Positions 35,272 to 44,270 are shown, numbered from the stretch's first letter. The stretch is DNA of 64,000 nt from Dialister hominis (GCF_007164725.1 NZ_AP019697.1:2194501-2258500), one strand, 5' to 3'. Notes: generated by a model from the letters alone, not told the origin. A program made the numbers and translations.

Positions 35272-35991
35272 TTAATGTGTTAAGAGCGACAGCCGCTGCT
35301 GCAGCGACGCTACGGATATAGTTGTTTTGTTTGCTGCCGGTGTTGGCTTGGTCTGCTTGGTGATGGCCTTATTGAGTAATGCATTGGTGACCTGCCGCCG
35401 AGAAAAAGAATAGCTTCCCATACTGGCAGCATCATGCATTTGTTTGCTATCACTATCAGTCAAAATGCTGTCGGCAAAGCCGAGTTCGATTGCTTTTCCC
35501 GCATTCATCCAGGTCTCGGCATCCATTAGATGGGATAGCTGGGTGCGGGAAAGGCCGGTCTTTAATTCATAGGCATTAATAATGGATTCCTTGACCTCGG
35601 ACAGCATAGAGATGGCCCGTTCCATTTCATCAGTATCACCCATGGCGATCGTGAACGGATTGTGAATCATCATCAGTGCGGTCGGTGCCATATTGACGGT
35701 TGTGCCTGCCATGGCAATCACGGAGGCAGCCGAAGCCGCAATCCCGTCGATATTGACATGGACCTGCCCGGCATAATCCATCAGCATGGCATAGATCTGG
35801 CTGGCCGCTACGCAGTCACCGCCGGGCGAATTCAGCCACAAGGTGACATTGCCCTGTCCGGATGCCAGCTCGTTTTTAAACAGCTTCGGCGTTATGTCGT
35901 CATCAAACCAGCTTTCTTCGGCAATGGTACCGTCAATGGTAAGGATGCGTCCGGTATCGTCATCGGTATTCCAGTTCCAAAACTTCTTCAT
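35272..35991 (-). CDS. ClpP-type prohead protease
   Basis: 239 residues. Serine-protease signatures: VTLWLNSPGGDC (oxyanion), GIAASAASVIAMAG with the catalytic Ser, ALMMIHNPF with the catalytic His, and ELKTGLSRTQLSHLMD leading to the Asp. It processes the capsid scaffold. It overlaps the portal gene by 4 bp (ATGA). Confidence 0.92.
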   Translation of the reverse strand: MKKFWNWNTDDDTGRILTIDGTIAEESWFDDDITPKLFKNELASGQGNVTLWLNSPGGDCVAASQIYAMLMDYAGQVHVNIDGIAASAASVIAMAGTTVNMAPTALMMIHNPFTIAMGDTDEMERAISMLSEVKESIINAYELKTGLSRTQLSHLMDAETWMNAGKAIELGFADSILTDSDSKQMHDAASMGSYSFSRRQVTNALLNKAITKQTKPTPAANKTTISVASLQQRLSLLTH

Positions 35992-37247
35992 GGGGTTTTT
36001 CCCTCGCTTTCGGTATAAAATTTTCCTGCCTTGTCCAGCGGCAGCATATTACCGTTGACCAGATACGTATCGCCGCCCTGTTCGGCAGGAATGTGATTCA
36101 TATCCTCAAGCTCCCGGATGTCGTTGGCGGAGAGCCAGCCGTTCTGCCAGCCGTTCTGCCTGCCGATGGCATACCCGTTCATGCGGCTCTGGTAGTCGCC
36201 GCGCAGCAGACCGTCCACATTAAACTTCGTAAAGACCTGCGAGCGTTCCGACGGCAGCACCAACTGCTGGTTCATGGCCTGTTCCCAGCGGACGCACCAG
36301 GGATTCAAGGTATATTTGACAAATTCCAGCGACTGCTGCTCGATATTGGAGAAGGTGGATTTTTCCAGATCCCCGACCATATGCGGCGGCACCCGGAAGA
36401 TACGGGCGATCTCGTCAATCTGGAACTTTCGTGTTTCAAGGAACTGCGCCTGATCCGGCGGGATGGATAGCTGCTGGAAGGTCATGCCTTCCTCCAACAC
36501 GGCTACATTGTGCCGGTTCGTGCCGGAAAATTGGGCATGCCAGCTTTCCCGCAGTTTGACCGGATCTTTCACGATGCCCGGATGTTCTAAGATGCCGCCC
36601 GGTGTAGCACCGTTGGCAAAGAATAACGCACCGTACTGCTCGGCTGCCAGCGACATGCCGATGGCGTTCTTGGCCATGGCGATCGGACTATAGCCGATGA
36701 GTCCGTCAAACCCAAGCCCCGGAACATGCAGCACCTCATCCTGCGACAGGACAATCTGCTGGCAGCGGTTATCCGCACCGAACTCGTCCGAGTCCTTGGA
36801 GTAGGTATAGATAAGCTGACCGTTCGCGGCCCGACTGACATCCATCTTGCTGGGCAGCAGCGGGTACAGTGCAATCGGCTGCCCGGTGCCGTTCCGGATG
36901 ATCTGTGCGTAGGCATTGCCCCATAACAACAGATGGCTCATGAGCGTTTCCCGGAAGATGAAACTCGTCATCTCCGGATTAGGGGCATCATGAAGCAGGT
37001 TGTACAATGGATGGTTGATGGCTTTCTCCTTGCCGCCATCTGGTGTATACCGGTATAGATTAAGTGGCAGTCCGGCAATAGCCTCAGACAGTACTCGGAC
37101 GCAGGCATAGACCGCCGTTGTCTGCATGGCGGTTCGTTCGGTCACCACGTTTCCGGAGGAGGTCGGGCCGAACAGGAATGTAAAGGCTGTAGACAGGTAG
37201 TTCTTCGGCTTGTCGCGCGAACGAAATAGTCCAGATAATATATGCAA
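35988..37247 (-). CDS. Phage portal protein, HK97 family
   Basis: 419 residues, forming the DNA entry vertex. AVYACVRVLSEAIAGLPLNLY, LLLWGNAYAQIIRNGTGQPI, FFANGATPGGILEHPG, EIARIFRVPPHMVGDLEKST and FSNIEQQSLEFVKYTLNPW are all characteristic. The start is taken at TTG 37247, with ggaggtgat just upstream; the frame runs to 37262, where the codon would lie inside the ribosome site. Confidence 0.92.
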   Translation of the reverse strand: MHILSGLFRSRDKPKNYLSTAFTFLFGPTSSGNVVTERTAMQTTAVYACVRVLSEAIAGLPLNLYRYTPDGGKEKAINHPLYNLLHDAPNPEMTSFIFRETLMSHLLLWGNAYAQIIRNGTGQPIALYPLLPSKMDVSRAANGQLIYTYSKDSDEFGADNRCQQIVLSQDEVLHVPGLGFDGLIGYSPIAMAKNAIGMSLAAEQYGALFFANGATPGGILEHPGIVKDPVKLRESWHAQFSGTNRHNVAVLEEGMTFQQLSIPPDQAQFLETRKFQIDEIARIFRVPPHMVGDLEKSTFSNIEQQSLEFVKYTLNPWCVRWEQAMNQQLVLPSERSQVFTKFNVDGLLRGDYQSRMNGYAIGRQNGWQNGWLSANDIRELEDMNHIPAEQGGDTYLVNGNMLPLDKAGKFYTESEGKTP

Positions 37248-37279
37248 TGGTATCACCTCCAAAAAAATTGCAAAGAGTA

Positions 37280-37318
37280 TTTACAACTGAATTCGGATGC
37301 TTTACAATAAAAGCATCC
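37280..37318 (+). promoter_or_regulatory. Palindrome-embedded promoter of the reverse-strand passenger gene
   Basis: TTTACA (37280-37285), 17-bp spacer, TACAAT (37303-37308). A perfect palindrome ggatgctt (37295-37302)/aagcatcc (37311-37318) flanks the -10 box, which sits in its 8-bp centre. A dimeric repressor here would block the promoter. Transcription runs opposite to the capsid operon. Confidence 0.8.
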
Positions 37319-37356
37319 AATATTGGTTACTATAAATTTATAAGGAGAAAACAAAA

Positions 37357-37797
37357 ATGAAATCAACCTATCAAACTTTTCTTGACGAAAATCCGAAATG
37401 CGGGAAAGACCTTATTTCAAATCAACATGCTCAGGCAACATTTTTTTTATTGTCGTCCGATAGAAACATTATCGCAATGATCGATGCTTCCGAAGCAGGG
37501 AGACCAGCTATTGAAGCAACATACTCAGTTGTAGAAGATTATTACGACAGAAACAAATCATCCGATTTCGACTTAACTAATGACCAACGCAGAACAGTTG
37601 TGGGATGTATGATTAAAACAATACTCGCCCCGTTCGGATACGTACCCGTTGAACCAAAGACAAAGACACAAAAAGAATTGTCGAGGTCTTCCAGAGCTAA
37701 GTATTTTAAGAGCGGAAGTTGCTATTACTTTGATTCTGCAGCACCCGCAACCATGCAGATTTGCCGAGCGGTTATGGAAATCTCACAAGACCAATAA
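37357..37797 (+). CDS. Reverse-strand passenger (moron) gene between portal and terminase
   Basis: 146 residues with no family I recognise. MKSTYQTFLDENPKCGKDLI, DRNIIAMIDASEAGRPAIEA, a central YDRNKSSDFDLTNDQRRTVV, and a C-terminus with GSCYYFDSAAPATMQICRA. Mixed alpha/beta, soluble, no signal. aaggag precedes the ATG. It has its own promoter, is the only plus-strand gene in the packaging region, and its end overlaps the terminase end by 15 bp. These are the marks of a lysogenically expressed moron (immunity, exclusion or anti-defense), but the function is unproven. Confidence 0.8.
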   Translation: MKSTYQTFLDENPKCGKDLISNQHAQATFFLLSSDRNIIAMIDASEAGRPAIEATYSVVEDYYDRNKSSDFDLTNDQRRTVVGCMIKTILAPFGYVPVEPKTKTQKELSRSSRAKYFKSGSCYYFDSAAPATMQICRAVMEISQDQ

Positions 37798-39384
37798 GCC
37801 ACGTTTGTCATATACACTTTCACTCGTATCATTTCCACAGCGAATTGCACGGTCTAGCGCCATTATCGTAGCTACTACACCGTCTATCTTCTCTGTGGAT
37901 TTTTCTTTATCAGGCTTGATATTTCCCGCCGGATCGGATTTGATGAAGATATTGTCCATCATCCAACGCAATACCGGCTGCCCACCGTGGGTGATTTTCT
38001 TTTCCAGCGTCAGCTTCATCAGTTCCTTGGTGGGCGGACTCATGTCCTTGAATCCCTGCCCAAACGGGACGACGGTAAATCCCATGCCCTCGAGATTCTG
38101 CACCATCTGCACCGCGCCCCAGCGGTCGAAGGCGATCTCGCGGATGTTGTACTGTTCGCCCATCGTTTCGATGAACTTTTCAATATAGCCGTAGTGGACG
38201 ACGTTTCCTTCCGTTGTGTGCAGGAATCCCTGTTTCTGCCATACGTCATAGGGGACATGGTCCCGCCGGACGCGAAGGGACACGTTTTCTTCCGGTATCC
38301 AGAAGTAGGGAAGCACGACATAGTTGTCTGCTTCATCCTGCGGCGGAAACACCAGCACGAAGGCCGTAATATCCGTCGTGGAGGATAAGTCCAAGCCGCC
38401 GTAACAGACACGGCCTTTTAACTCATCCGGCTGTACGGGAAACGCGCAGGCGTCCCATTTGTCCATCGGCATCCAGCGGATCGCCTGCTTGACCCATTGG
38501 TTCAAACGAAGCTGCCGGAAGGCGTTCTCCTCGGCAGGATTCTGTCTGGCGGATTCGCAGGCCGCCTTGACCTTGTCCATGCCGACCGTAATGCCGAGCG
38601 AGGGATTGGCCTTCTTCCACACTTTGACATCCGTCCAGTCGTCCGTATCCTTGGCACCGTATATCACCGGATAGAAGGTGGCATCAATCTTACGGCCTGC
38701 GATAATATCCAGTGCCTTTTGGTGGGTTTCATAGCAGATGGAATGGGTATCCGTCCCGGCTGTGGTAATGAGAAAGTACAACGGCTGCGTTCGGGCATCG
38801 CCGGAACCTTTGGTCATGACATCAAACAGCTTCCGGTTCGGCTGCGTGTGCAGTTCGTCAAAGATCACGCCGCTTACATTAAAACCATGCTTGCTGTAGG
38901 CATCAGCAGACAAGACCTGATAAAAACTGTGCGTGGGAAGGTAGATGATCCGTTTCTGCGAAGCCAAGAGTTTTACCCGCTTGGATAAGGCCGGACACAT
39001 CCGTACCATATCCGCCGCTACTTCAAAGACAATGGATGCCTGCTGGCGGTCGGCAGCGCAGCCATACACTTCGGCGCGCTGTTCTCCGTCGCCGCAGCAT
39101 AAGAGGAGTGCTACCGCTGCCGCCAGTTCCGACTTGCCCTGCTTCTTGGGAATCTCGATGTAGGCGGTATTGAACTGCCGATAGCCGTTCGGCTTTAAGA
39201 TGCCGAACACATCACGGATGATCTGCTCCTGCCAGTCGATCAGTTCGAACGGTTTACCTGCCCAGGTGCCCTTGGTATGGCAGAGACATTCGATAAAGGA
39301 CACGGCATAGTCCGCCATGGTCTTGTTGTATTTGGAATCTTTGGCCCTGAACTTCGTAGATCGATAGCGTTTCAACTTCCGCAA
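37783..39384 (-). CDS. Phage terminase large subunit
   Basis: 533 residues, the DNA packaging motor. The ATPase shows IPKKQGKSELAAA (Walker A) and GVIFDELHTQ (Walker B), then the coupling motif ITTAGTD. The C-terminal RNase H-like nuclease shows GGLDLSSTTDI, IAFDRWGA and the late DGVVATIMALDRA. The ribosome site caaaggaggtgac lies upstream. Intact. Confidence 0.94.
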   Translation of the reverse strand: MRKLKRYRSTKFRAKDSKYNKTMADYAVSFIECLCHTKGTWAGKPFELIDWQEQIIRDVFGILKPNGYRQFNTAYIEIPKKQGKSELAAAVALLLCCGDGEQRAEVYGCAADRQQASIVFEVAADMVRMCPALSKRVKLLASQKRIIYLPTHSFYQVLSADAYSKHGFNVSGVIFDELHTQPNRKLFDVMTKGSGDARTQPLYFLITTAGTDTHSICYETHQKALDIIAGRKIDATFYPVIYGAKDTDDWTDVKVWKKANPSLGITVGMDKVKAACESARQNPAEENAFRQLRLNQWVKQAIRWMPMDKWDACAFPVQPDELKGRVCYGGLDLSSTTDITAFVLVFPPQDEADNYVVLPYFWIPEENVSLRVRRDHVPYDVWQKQGFLHTTEGNVVHYGYIEKFIETMGEQYNIREIAFDRWGAVQMVQNLEGMGFTVVPFGQGFKDMSPPTKELMKLTLEKKITHGGQPVLRWMMDNIFIKSDPAGNIKPDKEKSTEKIDGVVATIMALDRAIRCGNDTSESVYDKRGLLVL

Positions 39385-39407
39385 GCAGCGTCACCTCCTT
39401 TGCGGCA

Positions 39408-39437
39408 ACAAAAAAGACTGCCGAAGTGGGCAGTCTT
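39408..39437 (-). terminator. Terminator between DUF4314 and terminase genes
   Basis: aagactgcc and ggcagtctt (9 bp, 6-nt loop) followed by a T-run on the minus strand. It would partly separate the packaging/capsid operon from the upstream genes. Confidence 0.85.
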
Positions 39438-39461
39438 GGTATACAAATATGATATGTGTAA

Positions 39462-39689
39462 TTATTTCTTTCTGATTATAAGGCAGCGGTCTATGCCGTA
39501 CAATACGTTCAACGTGCTGCCGTTGTCCCAATGCACCAGCAGGCTGCCGGTGTCATCCACACCGACGACTGTTCCCTTGGTGCCGATCGGCGGAGCCTGG
39601 GCGTCGTCCATTTGCACCAGTACAATCCGCGTCCCGGCGGGATATGTGCTGCGCAGTTGCTCCAGCCTTTCCTTATTCGGATATCTCAT
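39462..39689 (-). CDS. DUF4314-like phage protein
   Basis: 75 residues starting MRYPNKERLEQLRSTYPAGT, then RIVLVQMDDAQAPPIGTKGT and LLVHWDNGSTLNVLYGIDRC. A small SH3-like beta protein common in Firmicutes phage elements just before the terminase. Its 5' end overlaps the end of the upstream gene. Function unknown. Confidence 0.8.
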   Translation of the reverse strand: MRYPNKERLEQLRSTYPAGTRIVLVQMDDAQAPPIGTKGTVVGVDDTGSLLVHWDNGSTLNVLYGIDRCLIIRKK

Positions 39690-40377
39690 CAGGGTGTTCT
39701 TCCTTTCTGCCATTTTTAAAGGCCGAGGAGCCGGAAAGGTGCTGCAGGAGCAGCTTCCGTTCGTCCTTGTATTCCTTGCCAATAAACCCAAGCCGGAGCA
39801 GGAAGCAGCGGAAGTCGTATTTCTCGTTGGTGGATGGGTGCTCCGTTGCCAGAACCCGTTTCTGCTTCTTTGCCAGATGGCAGAGTGCTGTAATGAAATG
39901 GGCGTAGGCTTTGACCGTATCGGCATTCGGGCAGCCGGTAAATCAAGGAAATAGCACTTTATCCTCCGTTACCTGCATGCGCAGCACATCAGTTTGGAAA
40001 ACTTTTAACATAATGCTGCTCTTGGCCTGAATCAGCTTCTTCAGGTTTTCCAACGCCGTATCGGTGAAAAAGGAGCGTGGCATGGCAATCACCAAATCGT
40101 CTATGTTCTCCTGCTTAGACGCCGAATCGTCAGGTTCTTTCTCTATTGGTTCGGCTGGATCGACATGGAATCCCATGCTGTCGAGTTTCTCGAGTAAATC
40201 CTTAGTTTCTGTACTGGCATCAAAATTAAGATTGCCGTCGCGGTCGACCGTGAAGCAGTCAATCTCATAGGCATAGCTGGGAATCCCCTGATACACTTTG
40301 GCGGCTCCGTTAATGGTGCTGATGGCATCCGCCAGTTCCTTACGTGTTTTTCCTTGTGCATGGTACAAAATTTTCAT
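39673..40377 (-). pseudogene. Phage virulence-associated-like protein interrupted by TGA
   Basis: The first 144 codons begin MKILYHAQGKTRKELADAIS and end VTEDKVLFP, then TGA (plus 39943-39945), then about 90 further in-frame codons: FTGCPNADTVKAYAHFITAL ... NEKYDFRCFLLRLGFIGKEY ... LQHLSGSSAFKNGRKEE to TAA at 39673. The relatives I recall from clostridial elements have Trp (FPWF) at the stop position, so TGG changed to TGA. The product is truncated unless TGA is read through. Confidence 0.8.
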
Positions 40378-40465
40378 GGTAGAAAACCCCTTTCTTTTTT
40401 ATCATGTACATATATCACTCTAACCGGCAACTATAGCAAGGGGTTTATACCACAAATTACACGTA

Positions 40466-40741
40466 TTATTCTTGTACTACCACCATTTTACCGAGCAACT
40501 TTCCGGTCAGCCACAGACCGCTGTCAATCAGCGTCGGCAGAAAGCACTGGTCGCGGAATTTGTTCCAGCCGGTTTCCTTGCCAGCGGATTCCTGCAAGGC
40601 TACTGTGTAGGCATCTGCTACTTCCTTTACTGCCGGAAGCACCGTTGTATGGAGCCAGGAAATAGTGGCATTCTTGGCATCCTCCTGCACCGAGTCCAGA
40701 ATGTGTTCCTTGAGTTCGTTCTTAATTGTTTCGATATCCAT
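40466..40741 (-). CDS. Small phage protein of unknown function
   Basis: 91 residues starting MDIETIKNELKEHILDSVQE, helical, with a short hydrophobic stretch near the end (LPTLIDSGLWLTGKLLGKMV). gggagat lies before ATG 40741, directly after the amidase stop. Could help lysis (antiholin or membrane-associated), but there is no clear transmembrane helix. Confidence 0.6.
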   Translation of the reverse strand: MDIETIKNELKEHILDSVQEDAKNATISWLHTTVLPAVKEVADAYTVALQESAGKETGWNKFRDQCFLPTLIDSGLWLTGKLLGKMVVVQE

Positions 40742-40742
40742 A

Positions 40743-41291
40743 TTAGTATCTCCCTTCAAAATCTGTTATGCCGCGGGCAATGGCCCGGGCGAAATCATCC
40801 GCGTTATTCGTGAGCAGCGCGGCATCATCCTCATTATCAATAAAAGCTGTTTCTACTAAGACGGCGGGCATCGTGGTGTCCTTCAACACGATGAGGTTGG
40901 GCCGTTCCTTCAGGCCGTGATCCACTGTGCCGAGACTCTGCACGATCTGCAACTGGATGCAGGCGGCAAGCTGTGGGGACGAGCCGCTGTCGTTAGTATA
41001 GATAAGCGTTTCTGTACCGCGGGCGTAGCCGCTGTCGGAGTTGCAGTGCAAACTGACGAATACATCAGCAGACCATGCATTTGCCGTATCCACCACGCAA
41101 GGCAGATCCGGTGTTTCTCCTGCCAGATTATCACTTTGCAGGAGCTGCACCTCGCAGCCTGCCGTCTCCAAATATGTTTGGACGAGACTGCCAATCGTAG
41201 CAGCCACATCACATTCCCGCAGTCCGGTGTTTGGGTTCACCGCGCCGCTGTCCCGTTCCCGGTCATGCCCGGGGTTGATACATACACGCAT
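40743..41291 (-). CDS. N-acetylmuramoyl-L-alanine amidase (endolysin)
   Basis: 182 residues, Amidase_3 fold. Zinc ligands fit H in INPGHDRERD, E in GLRECDVAA and H in FVSLHCNSD; the catalytic Glu lies in VLVETAFIDNEDDA. It would cleave peptidoglycan at lysis together with the holin 7 kb downstream. No cell-wall-binding domain. Start and upstream stop overlap (TAATG). Confidence 0.92.
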   Translation of the reverse strand: MRVCINPGHDRERDSGAVNPNTGLRECDVAATIGSLVQTYLETAGCEVQLLQSDNLAGETPDLPCVVDTANAWSADVFVSLHCNSDSGYARGTETLIYTNDSGSSPQLAACIQLQIVQSLGTVDHGLKERPNLIVLKDTTMPAVLVETAFIDNEDDAALLTNNADDFARAIARGITDFEGRY

Positions 41292-42520
41292 TATGTTGCC
41301 TCCATTTCAGTATAGGTATACGTTTTCCCGTTCCGTGTCACGGTTACCCGTTCGTCCGAGCCGACCTGCTCAATGTAACGTTTCACGATCACATCACAGA
41401 ACTTTTCATCGAGTTCTATCATATAGCAGCGTCGTTTCGTCTGCTCGCAAGCCAGCAGCGTTGAGCCGCTGCCGCCGAATGGATCCAGTACGGTGCAACC
41501 GGTCATGCTGGAATTCAAAATAGGATAGGCTAAAAGCGGGATCGGTTTCATGGTGGGATGGTCCGTATTCTTTTTCGGCTTATCAAACTCCCAGATAGTC
41601 GATTCCTTCCGTCCGGTGTACCACTCGTGCTTTCCTTTCTTCTTCCAGCCGTAGAGCACCGGCTCGTGCTGCCACTGATAGGGAGAGCGTCCCAGCACCA
41701 GCGACTGTTTCATCCAGATGCAGCAGCCGGATAAATAAAAACCGGCATCCGAGAAGGCTTTCCTAAAGTTAAGTCCCTCGGTGTCGGCGTGAAACACATA
41801 GATGCTGGCATCGTCTGCCATGACGGTGTGCATGCAGGAAAACGCATCATATAAGAATTGGTAGAACTTGTCGTCCTGCAGGTGATCGTTCTTGATTTTT
41901 CCGGCCCGGCCTTCGTAGTTGACATTATATGGCGGATCGGTGACCACCAGATTGACCGGTGTTCCCTGCAGCAATCGCTGGTATGTTTCCGGCTGGGTGC
42001 TGTCGCCGCAGAGCAGGCGATAGATTCCCAACTGCCACATATCACCTGCCTTGGAAAATACCGGCTTTTTGAGTTCGGCATCCACATCAAAGTCATCCTC
42101 ATGTACACCATTCTTTATATCGTCCTTGAACAGGTCGTCCAGTTCTGCCGGATCAAAGCCGGTAAGCGATACATCAAAGTCGCTGCCCTGCAGATCGGTA
42201 ATGAGTAGGGCTAATTTATCCGTATCCCAATCGCCGCTGATTTTATTAAGGGCGATGTTTAGGGCTTTTTCCTTTTCGGTGTCCATGTCGATGACGACGC
42301 AGTCAATTTCCGAGATGCCCTCCTGCTGGAGCACCTTCAGGCGCTGGTGCCCGCCGACCACGTTGCCGGTGCGCTTGTTCCAGATAACCGGTTCGACGTA
42401 GCCGAACTCGTCCAGCGAGCGTTTCAATTTTTCATATTCCGGATCGCCCGGCTGCAAATCCTTTCTCGGATTATAGGCTGCCGGGATAAGGTCTTGTATG
42501 TTCTTTTTGATCAATTCCAT
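41291..42520 (-). CDS. ParB-domain/DNA methyltransferase fusion
   Basis: 409 residues from ATG 42520 (aaagga upstream). Residues 1-95 are a ParB-like nuclease domain: LIPAAYNPRKDLQPGD, VGGHQRLKVLQQEGI. The rest is a beta-class DNA methyltransferase: VTDPPYNVNYEGR (motif IV) precedes DPFGGSGSTLLACEQ (SAM motif I). Such fusions are common in phages and probably protect the element's DNA from host restriction. Target base and site cannot be read from the sequence. Confidence 0.9.
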   Translation of the reverse strand: MELIKKNIQDLIPAAYNPRKDLQPGDPEYEKLKRSLDEFGYVEPVIWNKRTGNVVGGHQRLKVLQQEGISEIDCVVIDMDTEKEKALNIALNKISGDWDTDKLALLITDLQGSDFDVSLTGFDPAELDDLFKDDIKNGVHEDDFDVDAELKKPVFSKAGDMWQLGIYRLLCGDSTQPETYQRLLQGTPVNLVVTDPPYNVNYEGRAGKIKNDHLQDDKFYQFLYDAFSCMHTVMADDASIYVFHADTEGLNFRKAFSDAGFYLSGCCIWMKQSLVLGRSPYQWQHEPVLYGWKKKGKHEWYTGRKESTIWEFDKPKKNTDHPTMKPIPLLAYPILNSSMTGCTVLDPFGGSGSTLLACEQTKRRCYMIELDEKFCDVIVKRYIEQVGSDERVTVTRNGKTYTYTEMEAT

Positions 42521-42522
42521 AA

Positions 42523-43089
42523 TTATTTTCCTTTCCGTGCCTGCAACAGGTGTTCCATCATCGTATCCTGCGGACTTCCTACAAATGCTGTGGTACAGTT
42601 CTGCTTGACGATATCGAAAATCTCGTACCAGAGCAGGTTCGCCTGTTTTTGAAATGATTGGCTCATCTGCACAAACGGACTGGTAATGGCACCGCCGGTC
42701 GTGGGGTGCTTGCCGAGCAGTCCATACGTGCTGATGGCTTCCTCGCACTGGATATACCGGGCAAATGCCTGGGCATAGGCTTCCAGCAGCCGGGGATTGA
42801 CGAGCCGTTCGCAGCCGCGGTCCTTCAGCCATTTCCAGGTCTGGCGAAACAGGTCGTCGGCACCGAGCGGCTTGCCGTCCCGCTGCCGGGCAGACAAATA
42901 GTCACTGGGATTCGGCATATCCTCGCCGGTGAGATCTGCGGCATCGTTTAACTCGGCACCTTCTAAGGCAGGCGTCGGCAGGTCGATAATGGTGGCTGCT
43001 TTTCCCTTGTCGATTTTATCGGCCAGCGCCTCCGGCTTGTCTCCGGCGCGGATCCGTCTGCCGCCGCGATTGGTTCCGTCCTTGGCCAT
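42523..43089 (-). CDS. Phage terminase small subunit, P27 family
   Basis: 188 residues. A basic N-terminus (GGRRIRAGDKPEAL), then LFRQTWKWLKDRGCERLVNP, LLEAYAQAFARYIQCEEAIS and HPTTGGAITSPFVQMSQSFQ, the core of P27-type small terminases. It recognises the packaging site and partners the large subunit 3 kb downstream. Confidence 0.9.
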   Translation of the reverse strand: MAKDGTNRGGRRIRAGDKPEALADKIDKGKAATIIDLPTPALEGAELNDAADLTGEDMPNPSDYLSARQRDGKPLGADDLFRQTWKWLKDRGCERLVNPRLLEAYAQAFARYIQCEEAISTYGLLGKHPTTGGAITSPFVQMSQSFQKQANLLWYEIFDIVKQNCTTAFVGSPQDTMMEHLLQARKGK

Positions 43090-43218
43090 GGCTGTTCAAC
43101 TCCTTTCCCATGCGGTAAATCCCCCGTTTGAACTGCAATTTTTGTGCGTGTGACCCCAGCACCGGTCTAGCATTTGGGTGCGCCAGAGATTTTGACCGCC
43201 CCTCCTGGCAGAGCGTAG

Positions 43219-43623
43219 TCATTCGTAGTGGTATTCCTTTCTGGCATGATGCCAGCGGTCGTCCATCTCGGCGGTGATCTTTGAGTGGCACGGCTTGCAT
43301 AATGCCATAAGGTTATCCTCGTCATGGGTGCCACCGCGGGAGAGGGGACGGATATGGTGCACCTCCGTTGCCGGAGTGGTCTTGTGGTTCTTCAGACACA
43401 TCTCGCATAAGGGGTGTTTTCCGATGTACCGGTCCCGGATGCGCTTCCATGCTCTGCCGTATCGTTTCTTGACAACAGGACTGCGCTCGTACGCGTCATA
43501 ACGTTTGTCCATTAATTTTTGGTGCTGCTCGCAGTACCGGTTCACGGTCAGCTCCCTGCAGCCGGGGTAGGCGCACGGCTTTTTGGGTTTCCAAGGCAAA
43601 GCACTCATCTCCAGACATAGCAA
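43219..43623 (-). CDS. HNH endonuclease
   Basis: 134 residues. Zinc and catalytic pattern: CAYPGC..., CEQHQ, PLCEMCLKNHKTTPATEVHH followed by IRPLSRGGTHDEDNLMALCK and PCHSK. Gene order HNH, small terminase, large terminase is typical of HK97-type packaging units, where HNH proteins assist terminase cleavage. The start lies inside the direct repeat at 43615-43709, so the 5' end may have been reshaped. Confidence 0.9.
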   Translation of the reverse strand: MLCLEMSALPWKPKKPCAYPGCRELTVNRYCEQHQKLMDKRYDAYERSPVVKKRYGRAWKRIRDRYIGKHPLCEMCLKNHKTTPATEVHHIRPLSRGGTHDEDNLMALCKPCHSKITAEMDDRWHHARKEYHYE

Positions 43624-43709
43624 AAGCCTTCAAGGGATTGCTCCCACGAAGGCTTTTCACATTTTTTCATGCTATTAGTATACCACGTCGAACAGATACA
43701 TGCGTCCGC
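43615..43709. repeat. Direct repeat flanking the toxin-antitoxin cassette, left copy
   Basis: About 95 bp (acatagcaaaagcct ... tttcatgctattagtata ... atgcgtccgc) that recurs with about a dozen differences at 44346-44441. It contains an aaaagccttc/gaaggctttt hairpin followed by a T-run on the plus strand. Confidence 0.8.
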
Positions 43710-43725
43710 TACATTACTCATGTGG

Positions 43726-44001
43726 CTAAAATAATTGGGAATGACTGCCCAAACGATATAGCAGAAGAACAAGTACATCATCTTTGGTTTCATAAATGAG
43801 AAGCCAATCTGGATCAATATGGCATTCCCGGCAACCTTTGTATGTTCCACCTAAATCATGGTCTCTATATTTTTCATCCAATTGTTTTCCTTGGGCCAAT
43901 TGCTCAATGACAGAGAACAGCACATCTATATCTTTGTTCTGCTTCTTTGCCAATTTCAAATCTTTCTTAAATTGAGTGGTGAATTTTACTTCGTACTTCA
44001 T
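43726..44001 (-). CDS. YafQ/RelE-family mRNA interferase toxin
   Basis: 91 residues. FTTQFKKDLKLAKKQNKDID, HDLGGTYKGCRECHIDPDWL and LLIYETKDDVLVLLLYRLGSHSQLF match YafQ, with catalytic His/Asp residues in ECHIDPDW and the late GSHSQLF His. It cleaves ribosome-bound mRNA. Its start overlaps the antitoxin stop by 4 bp. Confidence 0.92.
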   Translation of the reverse strand: MKYEVKFTTQFKKDLKLAKKQNKDIDVLFSVIEQLAQGKQLDEKYRDHDLGGTYKGCRECHIDPDWLLIYETKDDVLVLLLYRLGSHSQLF

Positions 44002-44270
44002 TTTTCAAGGGCCACACGCAAATCTGTCATATTGGTATACCCTTTTACTTTTTTATCAATGGCGATTCGTTTGCCTTCTTCAATGGCAGATCTAGTTGTT
44101 GCATTAGGAACGTCAAGAGTGAGACGGAAGGGAATGCCATTTTCTCGTATCGTTGTTTTTAAGAATATGTTTACCGCCGTCGTCATATTCATTCCCAGAG
44201 CATTGAATATTTTCTCAGCCTGATTTTTGACTTCCTTATCCGTCCGGATATTCAAATTTGTATTTACCAT
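43998..44270 (-). CDS. RelB/DinJ-family antitoxin
   Basis: 90 residues from ATG 44270 (tggaggtgttga upstream; the frame runs back to 44354). The N-terminal ribbon-helix-helix NLNIRTDKEVKNQAEKIFNA and LGMNMTTAVNIFLKTTIREN bind the operator; the C-terminal region wraps the toxin. Forms a two-gene operon with YafQ and is autoregulated in the known families. Confidence 0.92.
   Translation of the reverse strand: MVNTNLNIRTDKEVKNQAEKIFNALGMNMTTAVNIFLKTTIRENGIPFRLTLDVPNATTRSAIEEGKRIAIDKKVKGYTNMTDLRVALEK

Noticed and set aside
8448-39945. Stop-codon recoding (TAG, TAA and TGA all found inside frames)
   Set aside because: Three different stops are affected in unrelated genes, while all three also end many intact genes normally. 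Independent mutations or sequencing errors are simpler.
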